Source: Bacteroidia bacterium (GTDB taxonomy: Bacteria; Bacteroidota; Bacteroidia; Bacteroidales; Prolixibacteraceae). Taken from it: 59,284 nucleotides of DNA. Shown piece after piece: positions 16,786 to 26,011 of the stretch. Each line of letters starts with the position of its first letter. The stretch's first letter is position 1. The DNA is taken from NCBI GenBank assembly GCA_025358025.1, contig JANYKW010000032.1:1-59284 (forward strand), read 5' to 3'. A model generated the notes under the pieces. It did not search any database. It was not told the origin of the DNA and was given only the letters and a program-made list of their open reading frames with translations. Position numbers and translations under genes: made by a program.

Positions 16786-17598
16786 TTACAACAGTGCTAT
16801 TAACTCGCGGATAATCAAGCTCATCTTGGGCTCAGCCTGCATCGCGACTGCCTGAACTTCTTCATGTGAAATTTCAATAATCTCGCCCGGAACACCGCTG
16901 TCGGTTATGATGGAAATACCAAAAACAGCAATATTCATGTGTCTGGCAACGATGACTTCAGGAACTGTGGACATCCCGATGGCATCTCCGCCTAAAATCC
17001 GGAACATCTTGTATTCTGCAGGAGTTTCAAAAGTTGGCCCTGCAACGCCAACATAAACTCCTTCTTTTAAATCAATGTTGTTCTGCAAGGCTATTTTAAA
17101 AGCCTGGTTGCGAAGTTGAAGGTTATACGGCTGACTCATATCAGGAAATCGTGGACCCAGCTCTTTGATATTAGCTCCCATGAGTGGATTATCACCGAAC
17201 ATATTGATATGGTCGTTTATCATCATCAAATCGCCAACCTTGAACTTGGGATTCAGTCCGCCACTGGCATTCGAAACGAAGAGGGTTCTGATTCCGATTG
17301 CTTTCAATACCCTGATGGGGAAAGTGACCTCCTTGAGATCATATCCTTCATAATGGTGAAACCGTCCCTGCATGGCAATTACTTTTTTGCCACCCAAAAT
17401 ACCAAAGATCAGTTGACCTTTGTGCCCGTCAACAGTAGAAACAGGGAAATTTGGAATCTCAGAATAGGGAATTGCATATTCAATTTCAATCTCTTTAACC
17501 AATCCACCCAAACCTGTTCCAAGGATAATCGCTATTTCAGTATTAAATTTTGTTCTTTCGAGTATGTAGCTCGAAGTTGCTTTTATTTTCTCCAACAT
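16786..17598 (-). CDS. punA: Purine nucleoside phosphorylase (trimeric type)
   Basis: This 270-residue enzyme cleaves purine nucleosides with phosphate to base and ribose 1-phosphate in purine salvage. The phosphate loop is ILGTGLGG, followed by DGHKGQLIFG and GRFHHYEGY, the SNASGGLNPKFKVGDLMMI signature and VAGPTFETPAEYKM. It ends with the C-terminal MSTVPEVIVARHMNI active-site region. The start ATG at 17598 lies 56 bases inside the 3' end of lpxK, and the family-typical N-terminus (MLEKIKAT) begins exactly there, so the long overlap appears real. Confidence 0.95.
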   Translation of the reverse strand: MLEKIKATSSYILERTKFNTEIAIILGTGLGGLVKEIEIEYAIPYSEIPNFPVSTVDGHKGQLIFGILGGKKVIAMQGRFHHYEGYDLKEVTFPIRVLKAIGIRTLFVSNASGGLNPKFKVGDLMMINDHINMFGDNPLMGANIKELGPRFPDMSQPYNLQLRNQAFKIALQNNIDLKEGVYVGVAGPTFETPAEYKMFRILGGDAIGMSTVPEVIVARHMNIAVFGISIITDSGVPGEIIEISHEEVQAVAMQAEPKMSLIIRELIALL

Positions 17599-18640
17599 AT
17601 TTCATTATTTTTTTGTCAAATTCATTCTCCGTCTGATTGATAAACCCAATTTCAATCGGGATATAATACAGGTGCGATGCAACAGTCTCAGGCAAACCGG
17701 CTATCTCTAGAATCCGGAAGGTATCTTTCTCCGTTGTAACAATAATTTTCTTTTCAGCAGACATAGCCTCCAGCTGCCCGGAAACACGTTCCATATCCTT
17801 CAGGGTGAAAGGATGATGATCCGGATATTCGGCCGAAACAACAGAGCTGGTTATTTGAAGTAACTTTTCTTTCAGGGATTGCGGATTAGCAATGCCTGAT
17901 AAAAGCAGAATACCTGTGTCTCCATCCAGGTTAGGCTTCTTTTCAGCTACTTTATCGGGAAAAACTGGCTTTAGTTCTCCATATTTAATGCGGGAAAAAA
18001 ACAAATCCTGGTAAGGCCAGATATGCAGGTCTTTGGTAATGATTCGTTCATCAATTGGTTTGATCTCTTTGGGGCATTTTGTCACAATGATAATATTTGC
18101 ACGGTCTCTGTTGGATGCCGGCTCTCTTAATCGACCAAGCGGGAGTAAATCATCATCTGTGATCATCCTTGAATAATCAATCAACAGTATATTGATGGAA
18201 GGTGTTACATAGCGATGCTGAAAGGCATCATCCAGAATAATGACATCCGGCCTTTTTTCGCTAATCTCCAAAATTTTCTCAATTCCACGGACTCTCTTCT
18301 CATCGACAGCAACCATGACAGAGGGAAACTTCATTTTAATCTGCAATGGCTCATCTCCTGCCTGACGACTGGTTGAGCTGGTTTCAACCACCAAAAATCC
18401 CGTGGTTTTACGTTTATATCCCCTGCTCAGAACGGCAATATTGAATTTTTTGCTTAACAGCTGAATTAAATGCTCCGTGTGGGGTGTCTTCCCTGTACCT
18501 CCAACCGTGATGTTTCCAACCGATATAACAGGCACTTCGAACTCTCTGGCACGCAGAATGTTCAGATTAAAAAGTGTGTTACGGAAATTAACAATCATTC
18601 CATACACCAACGAAAAGAGGTAGAGTACAAATTTCTTCAA
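17543..18640 (-). CDS. lpxK: Tetraacyldisaccharide 4'-kinase (lipid A)
   Basis: This 365-residue membrane-associated kinase phosphorylates the 4' position of the lipid A disaccharide precursor to give lipid IVA. One N-terminal hydrophobic helix is visible (residues 4-22). The P-loop is SVGNITVGGTGKTP (about 40-53). Other family marks are VLSRGYKRKT, the acidic DEKRVRG and ILDDAFQHRYV. A gene for this step indicates a Gram-negative outer membrane. It follows sppA by 5 bases and overlaps punA by 56 bases, so sppA-lpxK-punA form one run. Confidence 0.95.
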   Translation of the reverse strand: MKKFVLYLFSLVYGMIVNFRNTLFNLNILRAREFEVPVISVGNITVGGTGKTPHTEHLIQLLSKKFNIAVLSRGYKRKTTGFLVVETSSTSRQAGDEPLQIKMKFPSVMVAVDEKRVRGIEKILEISEKRPDVIILDDAFQHRYVTPSINILLIDYSRMITDDDLLPLGRLREPASNRDRANIIIVTKCPKEIKPIDERIITKDLHIWPYQDLFFSRIKYGELKPVFPDKVAEKKPNLDGDTGILLLSGIANPQSLKEKLLQITSSVVSAEYPDHHPFTLKDMERVSGQLEAMSAEKKIIVTTEKDTFRILEIAGLPETVASHLYYIPIEIGFINQTENEFDKKIMKYVGENKSNFELHTRKNKI

Positions 18641-18645
18641 AGTGG

Positions 18646-20421
18646 CTAATTAATTTCAAGATTATATGGCATCCTTGTGTAAATCCCCTTCGAATTGGCT
18701 TCTCTGGAAAGATTTTTCCAATAGCTAAAGGAGGAACCCAATGCCGACTCCATCACTTTAGTTTGCATGCTGACAGAGAAATTCTTCAAAAGTTCGGCAA
18801 AAGGATCTTTTTGTTTGGGAAGCTCCTTGATTCTGTAATCAGTAATTCCTGCCTTTTCAGCAGCAATTGTAAGTGCTTCTTTCAGTCCGCCGAATTCATC
18901 TATCAAATGATTACTCCTGGCATTCAGCCCACACCAGACTCTTCCCTGTCCAATAGAGTCAACCCTGGAAATGGTCATTTTTCGTCCTTCAGCAACGTGC
19001 GACAGGAAGGTTCCATAAGTATTCTCAACATAACTTTGCATCAAATCTGCTTCAAATTGAGTCATTTTTCGTGTAACAGATGGCATATCAGAGTGTTCGT
19101 TCGTCATTACATTGTCGAACGTAATCCCGATTTTATTATTCAGTAATTCTCCGAAATTAGGAATGGTACCAAAAACGCCAATTGAACCTGTGATTGTGGT
19201 TGCATCAGCAATGATCATCGTGGCAGGCGCTGAGATGTAGTATCCGCCGGAAGCAGCATAATCACCCATCGAGACAATCACCGGCTTCACCTCCCGGGCC
19301 AGTTTAACTTCCCGCCAGATTACTTCAGATCCAAAGGCAGAGCCTCCTGGCGAATTAACTCTCAACACAATGGCTTTCACCGTAGTATCAATTCTTGCTT
19401 CACGGATTCCTTCCGAGACATCCTTTGAATTTATATCGTGGGCACTGCTTTCTGATCCTGTATCAATCTCTCCCTCTGCATAAACAATGGCGATCTTGTC
19501 TTTGGCCAAAGTTCTCGAAAGTGCAGGAATCTTATCATATTCTGAAACAGTGAGGATCGGAATTTCTGCATTTACCTTTAAACCTGCCAGTATCCTCAGA
19601 TCTGCCAATACCTCGTCGCGATATTTCAGCCTGTCGAAGAAGTGACTCTTTTGGGCTACTTCCGCGGCACGAAAGGTCATCACGGAATTGGCATATTCGT
19701 TTAAGTTGTCAACCGAAATTTTTCGGTATTCTGAAACCCCTTTCAAAAGATGGTTCCAGATGGCTGCCAGGTAAATCGTGGTTTGCTCTTTGCTGGCAGG
19801 ACTCATTTTATCATACATATATTGTTCGACGGCCGATTTGAATTTGTTGTCTTTCCCGCGAACGATCTGCATATCGATGCCAAATTTATCCAACGCCTTC
19901 CTGAAGAAAGTATGATCCGCGTTCAATCCTCTGAAATCGAAAATTCCGGCAGGATTCAGCATCAGGCTGTCGGCAACGGAAGCAAGGAAATAGGCCTTTT
20001 GGGATATGGCATCAGAATAAGAATAAACAAATTTTCCACTGGTTTTAAAGTCTATCAAGGCGTTGCGAATCTCTTCCGTTGTCGCAAATCCTGCGTCAAT
20101 TTCTGACAATTCAAGATAAATACCCTTGATTTTATCGTCACTTTTGGCTTGTTTTATAGCATGAAAAATTTGATTTAATCCGGTAGTGCCTGCATGCTCC
20201 ATGCCGGGAAGTTCAAAATCCTCAAACGGGTTGTTAGACTTCCGTTCCACGATCCTGTTATCAAGCTTTAAAATAAGCAAGGAATTTTCTTTAACGGTTA
20301 TTGATTGATCACCCATGGATGCCAGGGAGGCAACAAAACCGGCAAGTAAAAAAATAAAAAGTATTGTTGCTACTACAATCGCAGCAAGGGAGGCAAAAAA
20401 AGCTTTCCAAAAAAATTTCAT
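18646..20421 (-). CDS. sppA: Signal peptide peptidase SppA (67K type)
   Basis: This 591-residue inner-membrane serine protease degrades cleaved signal peptides. One N-terminal anchor helix is visible (about residues 8-32). It has the tandem S49 domains of the long form. The catalytic lysine lies in the first repeat around SYSDAISQKAYFLAS, and the nucleophile serine in the second, MGDYAASGGYYISAPA. I use ATG 20421 (MKFFWKAFFASLAAI) instead of the longer frame to 20481, because the anchor should be near the start and the extra 20 residues look non-coding. It lies upstream of lpxK. Confidence 0.94.
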   Translation of the reverse strand: MKFFWKAFFASLAAIVVATILFIFLLAGFVASLASMGDQSITVKENSLLILKLDNRIVERKSNNPFEDFELPGMEHAGTTGLNQIFHAIKQAKSDDKIKGIYLELSEIDAGFATTEEIRNALIDFKTSGKFVYSYSDAISQKAYFLASVADSLMLNPAGIFDFRGLNADHTFFRKALDKFGIDMQIVRGKDNKFKSAVEQYMYDKMSPASKEQTTIYLAAIWNHLLKGVSEYRKISVDNLNEYANSVMTFRAAEVAQKSHFFDRLKYRDEVLADLRILAGLKVNAEIPILTVSEYDKIPALSRTLAKDKIAIVYAEGEIDTGSESSAHDINSKDVSEGIREARIDTTVKAIVLRVNSPGGSAFGSEVIWREVKLAREVKPVIVSMGDYAASGGYYISAPATMIIADATTITGSIGVFGTIPNFGELLNNKIGITFDNVMTNEHSDMPSVTRKMTQFEADLMQSYVENTYGTFLSHVAEGRKMTISRVDSIGQGRVWCGLNARSNHLIDEFGGLKEALTIAAEKAGITDYRIKELPKQKDPFAELLKNFSVSMQTKVMESALGSSFSYWKNLSREANSKGIYTRMPYNLEIN

Positions 20422-20521
20422 CCGGATAAATTTTTTAATTATAATTTTATCGCTTCTGTTTCGAAGAAAACAGAAGTGCAAATATCAAAATAACATGCTT
20501 TGATAAAACATCGTATCAGTG

Positions 20522-20529
20522 TAATTTTG
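20522..20529 (+). promoter_or_regulatory. Possible -7 box (TAATTTTG) for folK
   Basis: TAATTTTG fits TAnnTTTG in the divergent sppA-folK spacer, 73 bases upstream of the folK ATG. There is no strong -33 element, so the call is tentative. Confidence 0.4.
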
Positions 20530-20602
20530 AATATTTACCTTCATCGCATTTGGATACTCAACTAGTATCAATTGAACTGAAATCATTACAAAGATACGCA
20601 CT

Positions 20603-21085
20603 ATGTCGTTAGTTTATCTCATTTTAGGAGGAAATCAGGGAAATCGGGTTGAAATAATTTCCACTGCGATCGATTTGGTAACCAGTGAGATCGGACCAAA
20701 AAAAGCAATTTCTTCACTGTATGAAAGTGAGTCTTGGGGCTTTGAATCAGAACTATTTATTAATCAAGTGATTATAGTTGATACTACGCTTTCACCCTGG
20801 GACGTTCTGTTAACTACCCAAAAGATTGAAAATCAACTTGGCCGCAAACGAACCAAAGATGTCTATGAGGCCAGAACTATTGATATTGACCTGCTCTATT
20901 ATGAAGAATTGGTTATCAACAACAAGACCTTAATGCTCCCGCATCCCAGGATTGCAGATCGTAGATTTGTTCTTGTTCTGTTGGATGAACTGGTACCTGA
21001 TAAAAAAGATCCCTTAACAGGCAGAAATGTTCATGAAATGCTTCTGGCCTGCCATGATCCCTCCATGGTCAGGTTATTGCCCTAA
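20603..21085 (+). CDS. folK: 2-amino-4-hydroxy-6-hydroxymethyldihydropteridine pyrophosphokinase
   Basis: This 160-residue enzyme (HPPK) transfers pyrophosphate from ATP to the pterin alcohol in folate synthesis. The N-terminus ILGGNQGNR, the central ENQLGRKRTKDVYEARTIDIDLLYYE and LMLPHPRIADRRFVLVLL are the complete HPPK signature, including the two metal-binding aspartates (DID). It is a single gene between divergent sppA and convergent upp (stops 14 bases apart), with no other folate gene adjacent. Confidence 0.96.
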   Translation: MSLVYLILGGNQGNRVEIISTAIDLVTSEIGPKKAISSLYESESWGFESELFINQVIIVDTTLSPWDVLLTTQKIENQLGRKRTKDVYEARTIDIDLLYYEELVINNKTLMLPHPRIADRRFVLVLLDELVPDKKDPLTGRNVHEMLLACHDPSMVRLLP

Positions 21086-21099
21086 AGATGGATTGGAAA

Positions 21100-21783
21100 T
21101 CAGAAATGAGTATGAGGAATAATCTCCTTGGAGTCAATTTTTGCTCCATAAGCCAAATCACCGGCATCTCCGAGTCCCGGAACGATATATGATTTTGGGG
21201 TCATCTCGGGATCAATGGCTCCAACCCAAATCGTCAGATTCTCTTCGGGTAACCTGGCTCTGATGTAATCTATCCCCTGACGGCTGGCGATCAGTGAGAC
21301 AAGATGTATATGTCTGGGCTCTCCCTTTTCGAGTAATGCATGATATCCAACTTCCATGGATGAACCTGTAGCAAGCATGGGATCTGAGAGGATTACAACC
21401 TTGCCATCCAGTAGTGGAGAGGCAATATATTGAAAATCAATGTGGAAATCACCGTTGGGATCGTATTTACGATAAGCCGAGATGAAGCAGTTCTCTGCAT
21501 GGTCAAAACAGTTCAGCAATCCCTGGTGCAGGGGTAAACCGGCTCGCAGGATTGTTGCCAACACGGGTTGTTGCTCCAGCACCCTCATTTTGGCAACTCC
21601 AAGGGAAGTGGTTACCTCCTTCAATTTGTATGGAAGTTCCTTACTTATTTCATAGGCAAATATCTCGCCGACTCGTTCCAGATTTCTCCTGAACCGCATG
21701 GGATCCTTTTGCATTAATTCGTCGCGAATTTCTGAAAGGTATTGATTGAAGAGGGAATTGCTGTCGCCTAATATGTGTATCAT
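21100..21783 (-). CDS. upp: Uracil phosphoribosyltransferase
   Basis: This 227-residue enzyme converts uracil and PRPP to UMP in pyrimidine salvage. The PRPP-binding loop is VVILSDPMLATGSSMEVGY, and the uracil-binding C-terminus is IVPGLGDAGDLAYG. I use ATG 21783 (MIHILGDSNSLF); the open frame extends to 21846 but would overlap radC and has a non-family N-terminus. A uracil permease gene at 40983-42272 would feed the same pathway, though it is far away and not in the same operon. It lies downstream of radC. Confidence 0.94.
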   Translation of the reverse strand: MIHILGDSNSLFNQYLSEIRDELMQKDPMRFRRNLERVGEIFAYEISKELPYKLKEVTTSLGVAKMRVLEQQPVLATILRAGLPLHQGLLNCFDHAENCFISAYRKYDPNGDFHIDFQYIASPLLDGKVVILSDPMLATGSSMEVGYHALLEKGEPRHIHLVSLIASRQGIDYIRARLPEENLTIWVGAIDPEMTPKSYIVPGLGDAGDLAYGAKIDSKEIIPHTHF

Positions 21784-21823
21784 CAGAGATTTTAGGCAAA
21801 AATAAAAAAAATCTTTTACGTGG

Positions 21824-22519
21824 TTACAACATTCCTTCATCAGCAAAGCTAAAATATCCGGATTGAGTTACAATCAGATGATCTATCACAGGAATTTCCA
21901 TCAATGCAGCCGCTTCTTTCAGCTGACGGGTTATTTTTCGGTCTGCATCACTTGGCTCAAGGTTACCTGATGGATGATTGTGAGCGAAAATAAGGGAAGT
22001 CGCATGCTTTTCCAAAGCCAGCTTCAATACTAGACGTACATCGATAACGGTACCGGTCATTCCCCCCTGACTCAACTTCTGCTTATCCAATATTTTATTT
22101 TGCCTGTTGAGAAACAAAACCCAAAATTCTTCATGAGAAAGATCTCCGATCTCGGGACGGAGATAATTGGCTGCATCCTTGCTCCCTTTTACCTGATCGT
22201 TGTCGAGCGCTTCCGATTGGTTTCGTCTTCTGCCCAACTCCATGGCAGCTATCAAAGTCACTGCTTTTGCCTTTCCAATGCCCCTGAACCGCTTTAGCTC
22301 ATCACAATTAAGCTTCCCCAATTCGTGCAGGTTGTGGTGAACAGTCTCCATGATCCGCCGTGACAAATCCACTGCAGACTCTTTGCTGTTGCCGCTTGAT
22401 ATAAGGATGGCAATTAACTCGCCATCCGTCAGTGCAGAGATACCTCTGCTGATCAGTTTTTCTCTTGGCCGATCTTCAACTGCCCATGATTTGATACCAG
22501 GTTTTTCGTAATTCAACAT
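21824..22519 (-). CDS. radC: RadC family JAB1/MPN-domain protein
   Basis: This 231-residue protein has an N-terminal helix-hairpin-helix region (LKRFRGIGKAKAVTLIAAMELG, about residues 65-90) and a JAMM metalloprotease-like domain. Its motif, HNHPSGNLEPSDAD (about residues 178-191), holds the two zinc histidines, Ser and Asp. RadC was once linked to DNA repair, but its biochemical role is not settled. It lies between rpsT and upp on the same strand, with a terminator separating it from rpsT. Confidence 0.93.
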   Translation of the reverse strand: MLNYEKPGIKSWAVEDRPREKLISRGISALTDGELIAILISSGNSKESAVDLSRRIMETVHHNLHELGKLNCDELKRFRGIGKAKAVTLIAAMELGRRRNQSEALDNDQVKGSKDAANYLRPEIGDLSHEEFWVLFLNRQNKILDKQKLSQGGMTGTVIDVRLVLKLALEKHATSLIFAHNHPSGNLEPSDADRKITRQLKEAAALMEIPVIDHLIVTQSGYFSFADEGML

Positions 22520-22611
22520 AAATTCAAATGTACTGCAGGGAGGTTTGCTATCAGCACATTCTATCTGAAGTTACAACAAATCAGGGAGAAATGAGAATTA
22601 TTGATCACAAA

Positions 22612-22638
22612 AAAGGGCACCCAATTTGGGCACCCTTT
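22612..22638 (-). terminator. Terminator downstream of rpsT
   Basis: On the minus strand, aaagggtgccca and tgggtgcccttt flank aat, forming a 12-bp stem with two tandem G-T wobbles and a 3-base loop. A run of six Ts follows, starting 23 bases after the rpsT stop. Confidence 0.85.
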
Positions 22639-22661
22639 CAAAAAAATATTGTTTGAACAAA

Positions 22662-22913
22662 TTAAAGAGCGTTCACATGAAGCGTCAGACTTGACTTCAG
22701 GTTAGATGCTTTATTCTTGTGGATCACATTGGTTTTGGCCAATTTATCCAACATTCCTACCACTTTGGGAAGCATCTCTGCGGCCTTTTCCTTCTCTGTG
22801 GTTGAACGCAATTCACGAACGGCGTTACGGGTTGTTTTTGAATAATACTTGTTGTGAAGACGGTGAACTTCACTCTGTTTTGCTCTTTTGATCGACGATT
22901 TATGGTTTGCCAT
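22662..22913 (-). CDS. rpsT: 30S ribosomal protein S20
   Basis: This 83-residue, highly basic protein binds 16S rRNA in the small-subunit body. The sequence [21 protein letters not shown], followed by [11 protein letters not shown] and a C-terminal helix ending [19 protein letters not shown], is the standard S20 form. It is transcribed alone with a strong terminator 23 bases downstream, and lies immediately 3' of the two tRNA-Glu genes on the same strand. Confidence 0.96.
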   Translation of the reverse strand: MANHKSSIKRAKQSEVHRLHNKYYSKTTRNAVRELRSTTEKEKAAEMLPKVVGMLDKLAKTNVIHKNKASNLKSSLTLHVNAL

Positions 22914-22946
22914 TGTGTAAAAATTTCTATATCAAATTACTTAAGG

Positions 22947-23018
22947 TAGTCTGTAGGGGATTCGAACCCCTATGGCAAGAATGAAAATCTTGAATCCTAA
23001 CCCTTAGATGAACAGACC
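22947..23018 (-). tRNA. tRNA-Glu (anticodon TTC)
   Basis: The 72-base complement folds as a complete cloverleaf: acceptor GGTCTGT/ACAGACT with a G-T first pair, a 3-bp D stem, anticodon stem CAAGA/TCTTG around TTTTCAT (anticodon TTC, reads GAA/GAG), and T arm AGGGG TTCGAAT CCCCT. The discriminator base is A and no CCA is encoded. Confidence 0.95.
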
Positions 23019-23110
23019 ATTTTGAACTTCCCTGTTTGGGGTCGTAAAATTAATATTATTTTTTGTTACGACACAATTTCGCCCAAAAATTAAGAACAAA
23101 ATTGCGAAGG

Positions 23111-23182
23111 TAGTCTGTAGGGGATTCGAACCCCTATGGCAAGAATGAAAATCTTGAATCCTAACCCTTAGATGAACAGACC
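23111..23182 (-). tRNA. tRNA-Glu (anticodon TTC), second copy
   Basis: This gene is identical over its 72 bases to the one at 22947-23018, in the same orientation, with a 164-base period. The 92-base spacer is unrelated A/T-rich sequence. It is probably co-transcribed with the first copy. Confidence 0.95.
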
Positions 23183-23400
23183 ATCTATATCTCTTTTCCT
23201 ATGAAAAGAGGCAAAAAAAATCGCAAAAACCGGGTGAACATCCATTCTCAAATGCTTCGATTTTCGCGATGCAAAGAAAAGAGTTTTTTTCCAAAAAGAC
23301 AATAGCTCTCTGAAAAAAATATTCTCCTTTCTAAATGGAAGATTTTATCAATGAGCATGAACAAAAACACAGCAGTTTAGTTCTCATCTCATATTTCCCG

Positions 23401-25917
23401 TCAGTTTTGCGGATACAATTTGTAATTTTTCCCTTTCACAGAATTGAAAGACAGAAGATAGCCCGCAGCTGTCTTCTGTGATTTTGCAGCAGCACCTTCC
23501 AGACGAACAGGAATGGTGGATTTAACGGTGCAAACACCCCCGCAGAGAGATTTCACCACAGCAAAAGCCAGTTGATGATTCGTCCAGTCCATACCGACTA
23601 CAAATCCTCCTCTGGCAACAAGTCCTTTCACACTTCCCTTCTCCCAGACAGATGGCAGGGCGGGAAGCAGGTCTATGCATCCATTGTGACTCTGAAGCAG
23701 CATCTCCGCAATGCTGGCCGTGGCTCCAAAGTTTCCGTCAATCTGAAATGGCGGATGTGCGCAAAAGAGATTGTAGAAGGTTCCTCCGCTATTGTTGTAA
23801 TCAGTTCCCATATTTCCGGAAGGTCGCAACAAGTTTTTCAGCATGGCATATGCATGATCTCCATCACGGAGCCTGGCCCAGAAGTTGATTTTCCATGCAA
23901 GCGACCAGCCTGTGCCACCATCTCCCCTTCCCTCCAAACTCTTTCTGACTGCCTGGGCCATTGCTATATCCTGCTGGACATTTAACCCTGTACCCGGATA
24001 AAGCAAATAGAGATGGGATACATGCCTGTGTGTGGGTTCTGTTTCAGGAAACTCATTTGCCCATTCCATCAACCGGCCATCTGAGGCAATCTGGGGTTTG
24101 GCAAGATCGTTCAAGGCGGAAATAATCTTATCCTGAAGGGGTTCTTTGATTTCCAGCACTTTTGCAGCCTGAAGTACATTGGAAAATAACTCCTGAATGA
24201 TCTGTTGATCGTGTGATGGTCCCATACTAATTGTACCCGTAGATCCGTCGGGTGCTTTGAAGGCGTTCTCGGGCGAAGCTGCCGGGCCGGAGACCAGCTT
24301 TCCGGTTACAGGATCCTTTACCAGCCAGTCGAGGTAAAACAGTGCCGATTTCAGCATGATTGGATAGACTCTTTCGAGGTATTTCCGGTCCAGGGTAAAG
24401 GTATAATGATCCCAAAGGTGTTGGCACAGCCAGCCACCTGCACCGACATGCATCCCCCAGCTGGGGTGTTCTCCGGGTGCAGTAAAGCCCCAAACATTGG
24501 TAATTGGATGGATGCACCATCCTTTCGCATGGTATTGGATTTTGGCCGTATTCTCCCCTGGTTCAACCAGAGAAGCAATCAGATCTGTCAAAGGAGAATA
24601 GCATTCCGGCAAGTTGGTTACATCTGCGGGCCAGTAGTTCATCTGAATATTAATATCCGTGTGGTAATCTCCGTTCCAGGGGGTCTGAATTTTATTCGCC
24701 CAGATACCCTGCAGATTGGCAGGAAGAGATCCCTCGCGGGAAGATGAGATCAGCAGATACCTTCCAAACTGGAAATAAAGTTCCTGCAGATGGAGATCAT
24801 CAGGATGCTGTTTCTGGTTTTTCAAGCGACGATCGGTTGGAATTGTATCCGATTCATTCGATGATAGTTGAAGCCTTACCTTTCCGAATAGGGCTGCATA
24901 ATCATTTACATGATTTTTCAACAGGGAGGCAAATGTTTGGGAGGAAGCCCCGGAAAGCTGGTTGTTCGTTGTAATCTTTGGATCCTCCCCCTTGTAAACC
25001 GGCCAGGCCAATTTGTAGTTGGTCGCAGCAGTTAAAACAAGCGTCACTTCATCCGCATTTTTTATGATCAAACAGCTGTCAGAAGAAGCGACACTTCCGC
25101 CCTTTGCCATTGCTTTTAGCCGGACTGCATATTCCATGCCTGCTCCTCCTTTTCCATCGCTCATCACTCCTGTCATCAGTAACTGATCCTTAACAGCTTC
25201 AGTACTATATCTTTCGGGACGGCTTAGTGTAGTAGTAAAATTCACTGTACCCCTCTTATCAGCGGTGAGGTGCATGACCATGGCCCTGTCAGGAAAGCTC
25301 AAAAATATTTCACGATTGTACCTGACTCCTTGCTGGATGTATGAAACCCGGATAACTCCCTTATTCAAATCCAGCTCGCGCTGATAGGCAGAATAACCGG
25401 CTGTTCTCCCGAAATCAAGCCACCAGTCGCCCAAAGTCTGATATGAACCGAATGGAACCTCTGCGCCATTTCCGTTACCTGATCCTTTACCCTGGCATAC
25501 CTGGGTCTTGTTGGTCAGGGAAGAGGCCTCCCGGTACTTTCCCTTCCAGAGCAACTGTCTGATTTGTTCCAATGCAGAAAAGGCAGCAGGATTGTTTCCA
25601 TCCTCCGGGCTTCCTGACCAAAGACTCTTCTCGTTGAGCTGAATTCGTTCCCTGTTTACATCGCCAAATACCATGGCCCCGAGAAAACCATTGCCGGCAG
25701 GCATTGCCCTGAGCCACGCAGCATCATTTTTCCATCCATTCTTATCGTCTTCAGCAGTTGCATCAGCCGGGTAAGCGTACCATATCCGGAGAGATTTCCT
25801 TGAATCTGAATGAACCTTATCATCCTGTTTTAATCCTGCAATTTTAGATGATGCTGCCGGTGAATAAGCTGTACAGGTTAAAGAGAGAAAAATCAATATA
25901 CATTTTATCTTGTTCAT
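23401..25917 (-). CDS. Glycoside hydrolase family 95 alpha-L-fucosidase, secreted
   Basis: This 838-residue protein has a signal peptide (residues 1-22). GH95 enzymes release alpha-1,2-linked L-fucose (some release L-galactose) by inversion. The N-terminal beta domain holds [18 protein letters not shown]. The catalytic (alpha/alpha)6 barrel shows [17 protein letters not shown], with the asparagine/glutamine dyad region used to activate water. It also has [12 protein letters not shown], which places the general-acid Glu, and [17 protein letters not shown], which places the conserved Asp. The whole domain set is present. No SusC/SusD pair is adjacent, so it does not sit in an obvious polysaccharide utilisation locus here. 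Confidence 0.93.
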   Translation of the reverse strand: MNKIKCILIFLSLTCTAYSPAASSKIAGLKQDDKVHSDSRKSLRIWYAYPADATAEDDKNGWKNDAAWLRAMPAGNGFLGAMVFGDVNRERIQLNEKSLWSGSPEDGNNPAAFSALEQIRQLLWKGKYREASSLTNKTQVCQGKGSGNGNGAEVPFGSYQTLGDWWLDFGRTAGYSAYQRELDLNKGVIRVSYIQQGVRYNREIFLSFPDRAMVMHLTADKRGTVNFTTTLSRPERYSTEAVKDQLLMTGVMSDGKGGAGMEYAVRLKAMAKGGSVASSDSCLIIKNADEVTLVLTAATNYKLAWPVYKGEDPKITTNNQLSGASSQTFASLLKNHVNDYAALFGKVRLQLSSNESDTIPTDRRLKNQKQHPDDLHLQELYFQFGRYLLISSSREGSLPANLQGIWANKIQTPWNGDYHTDINIQMNYWPADVTNLPECYSPLTDLIASLVEPGENTAKIQYHAKGWCIHPITNVWGFTAPGEHPSWGMHVGAGGWLCQHLWDHYTFTLDRKYLERVYPIMLKSALFYLDWLVKDPVTGKLVSGPAASPENAFKAPDGSTGTISMGPSHDQQIIQELFSNVLQAAKVLEIKEPLQDKIISALNDLAKPQIASDGRLMEWANEFPETEPTHRHVSHLYLLYPGTGLNVQQDIAMAQAVRKSLEGRGDGGTGWSLAWKINFWARLRDGDHAYAMLKNLLRPSGNMGTDYNNSGGTFYNLFCAHPPFQIDGNFGATASIAEMLLQSHNGCIDLLPALPSVWEKGSVKGLVARGGFVVGMDWTNHQLAFAVVKSLCGGVCTVKSTIPVRLEGAAAKSQKTAAGYLLSFNSVKGKNYKLYPQN

Positions 25918-25946
25918 TATATGGATATTATATCGTATTTTCTCGT

Positions 25947-25969
25947 CAGATCATGTTTTGTATGATCTG
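25947..25969. promoter_or_regulatory. Inverted repeat between mutB and the fucosidase gene
   Basis: The arms cagatcat (25947-25954) and atgatctg (25962-25969) are perfect 8-base complements around a 7-base spacer. It lies 30 bases upstream of the fucosidase ATG and 43 bases past the mutB stop. There is no T tract on either side, so an operator is more likely than a terminator. Confidence 0.5.
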
Positions 25970-26011
25970 CCAAAGCAGGAAAAAGGTGATTCCAAAATCG
26001 AAAATTTCCCT

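Noticed and set aside
22947-23182. Direct repeats as phage or integron attachment sites
   Set aside because: The repeats are complete tRNA-Glu genes and no integrase gene is nearby.
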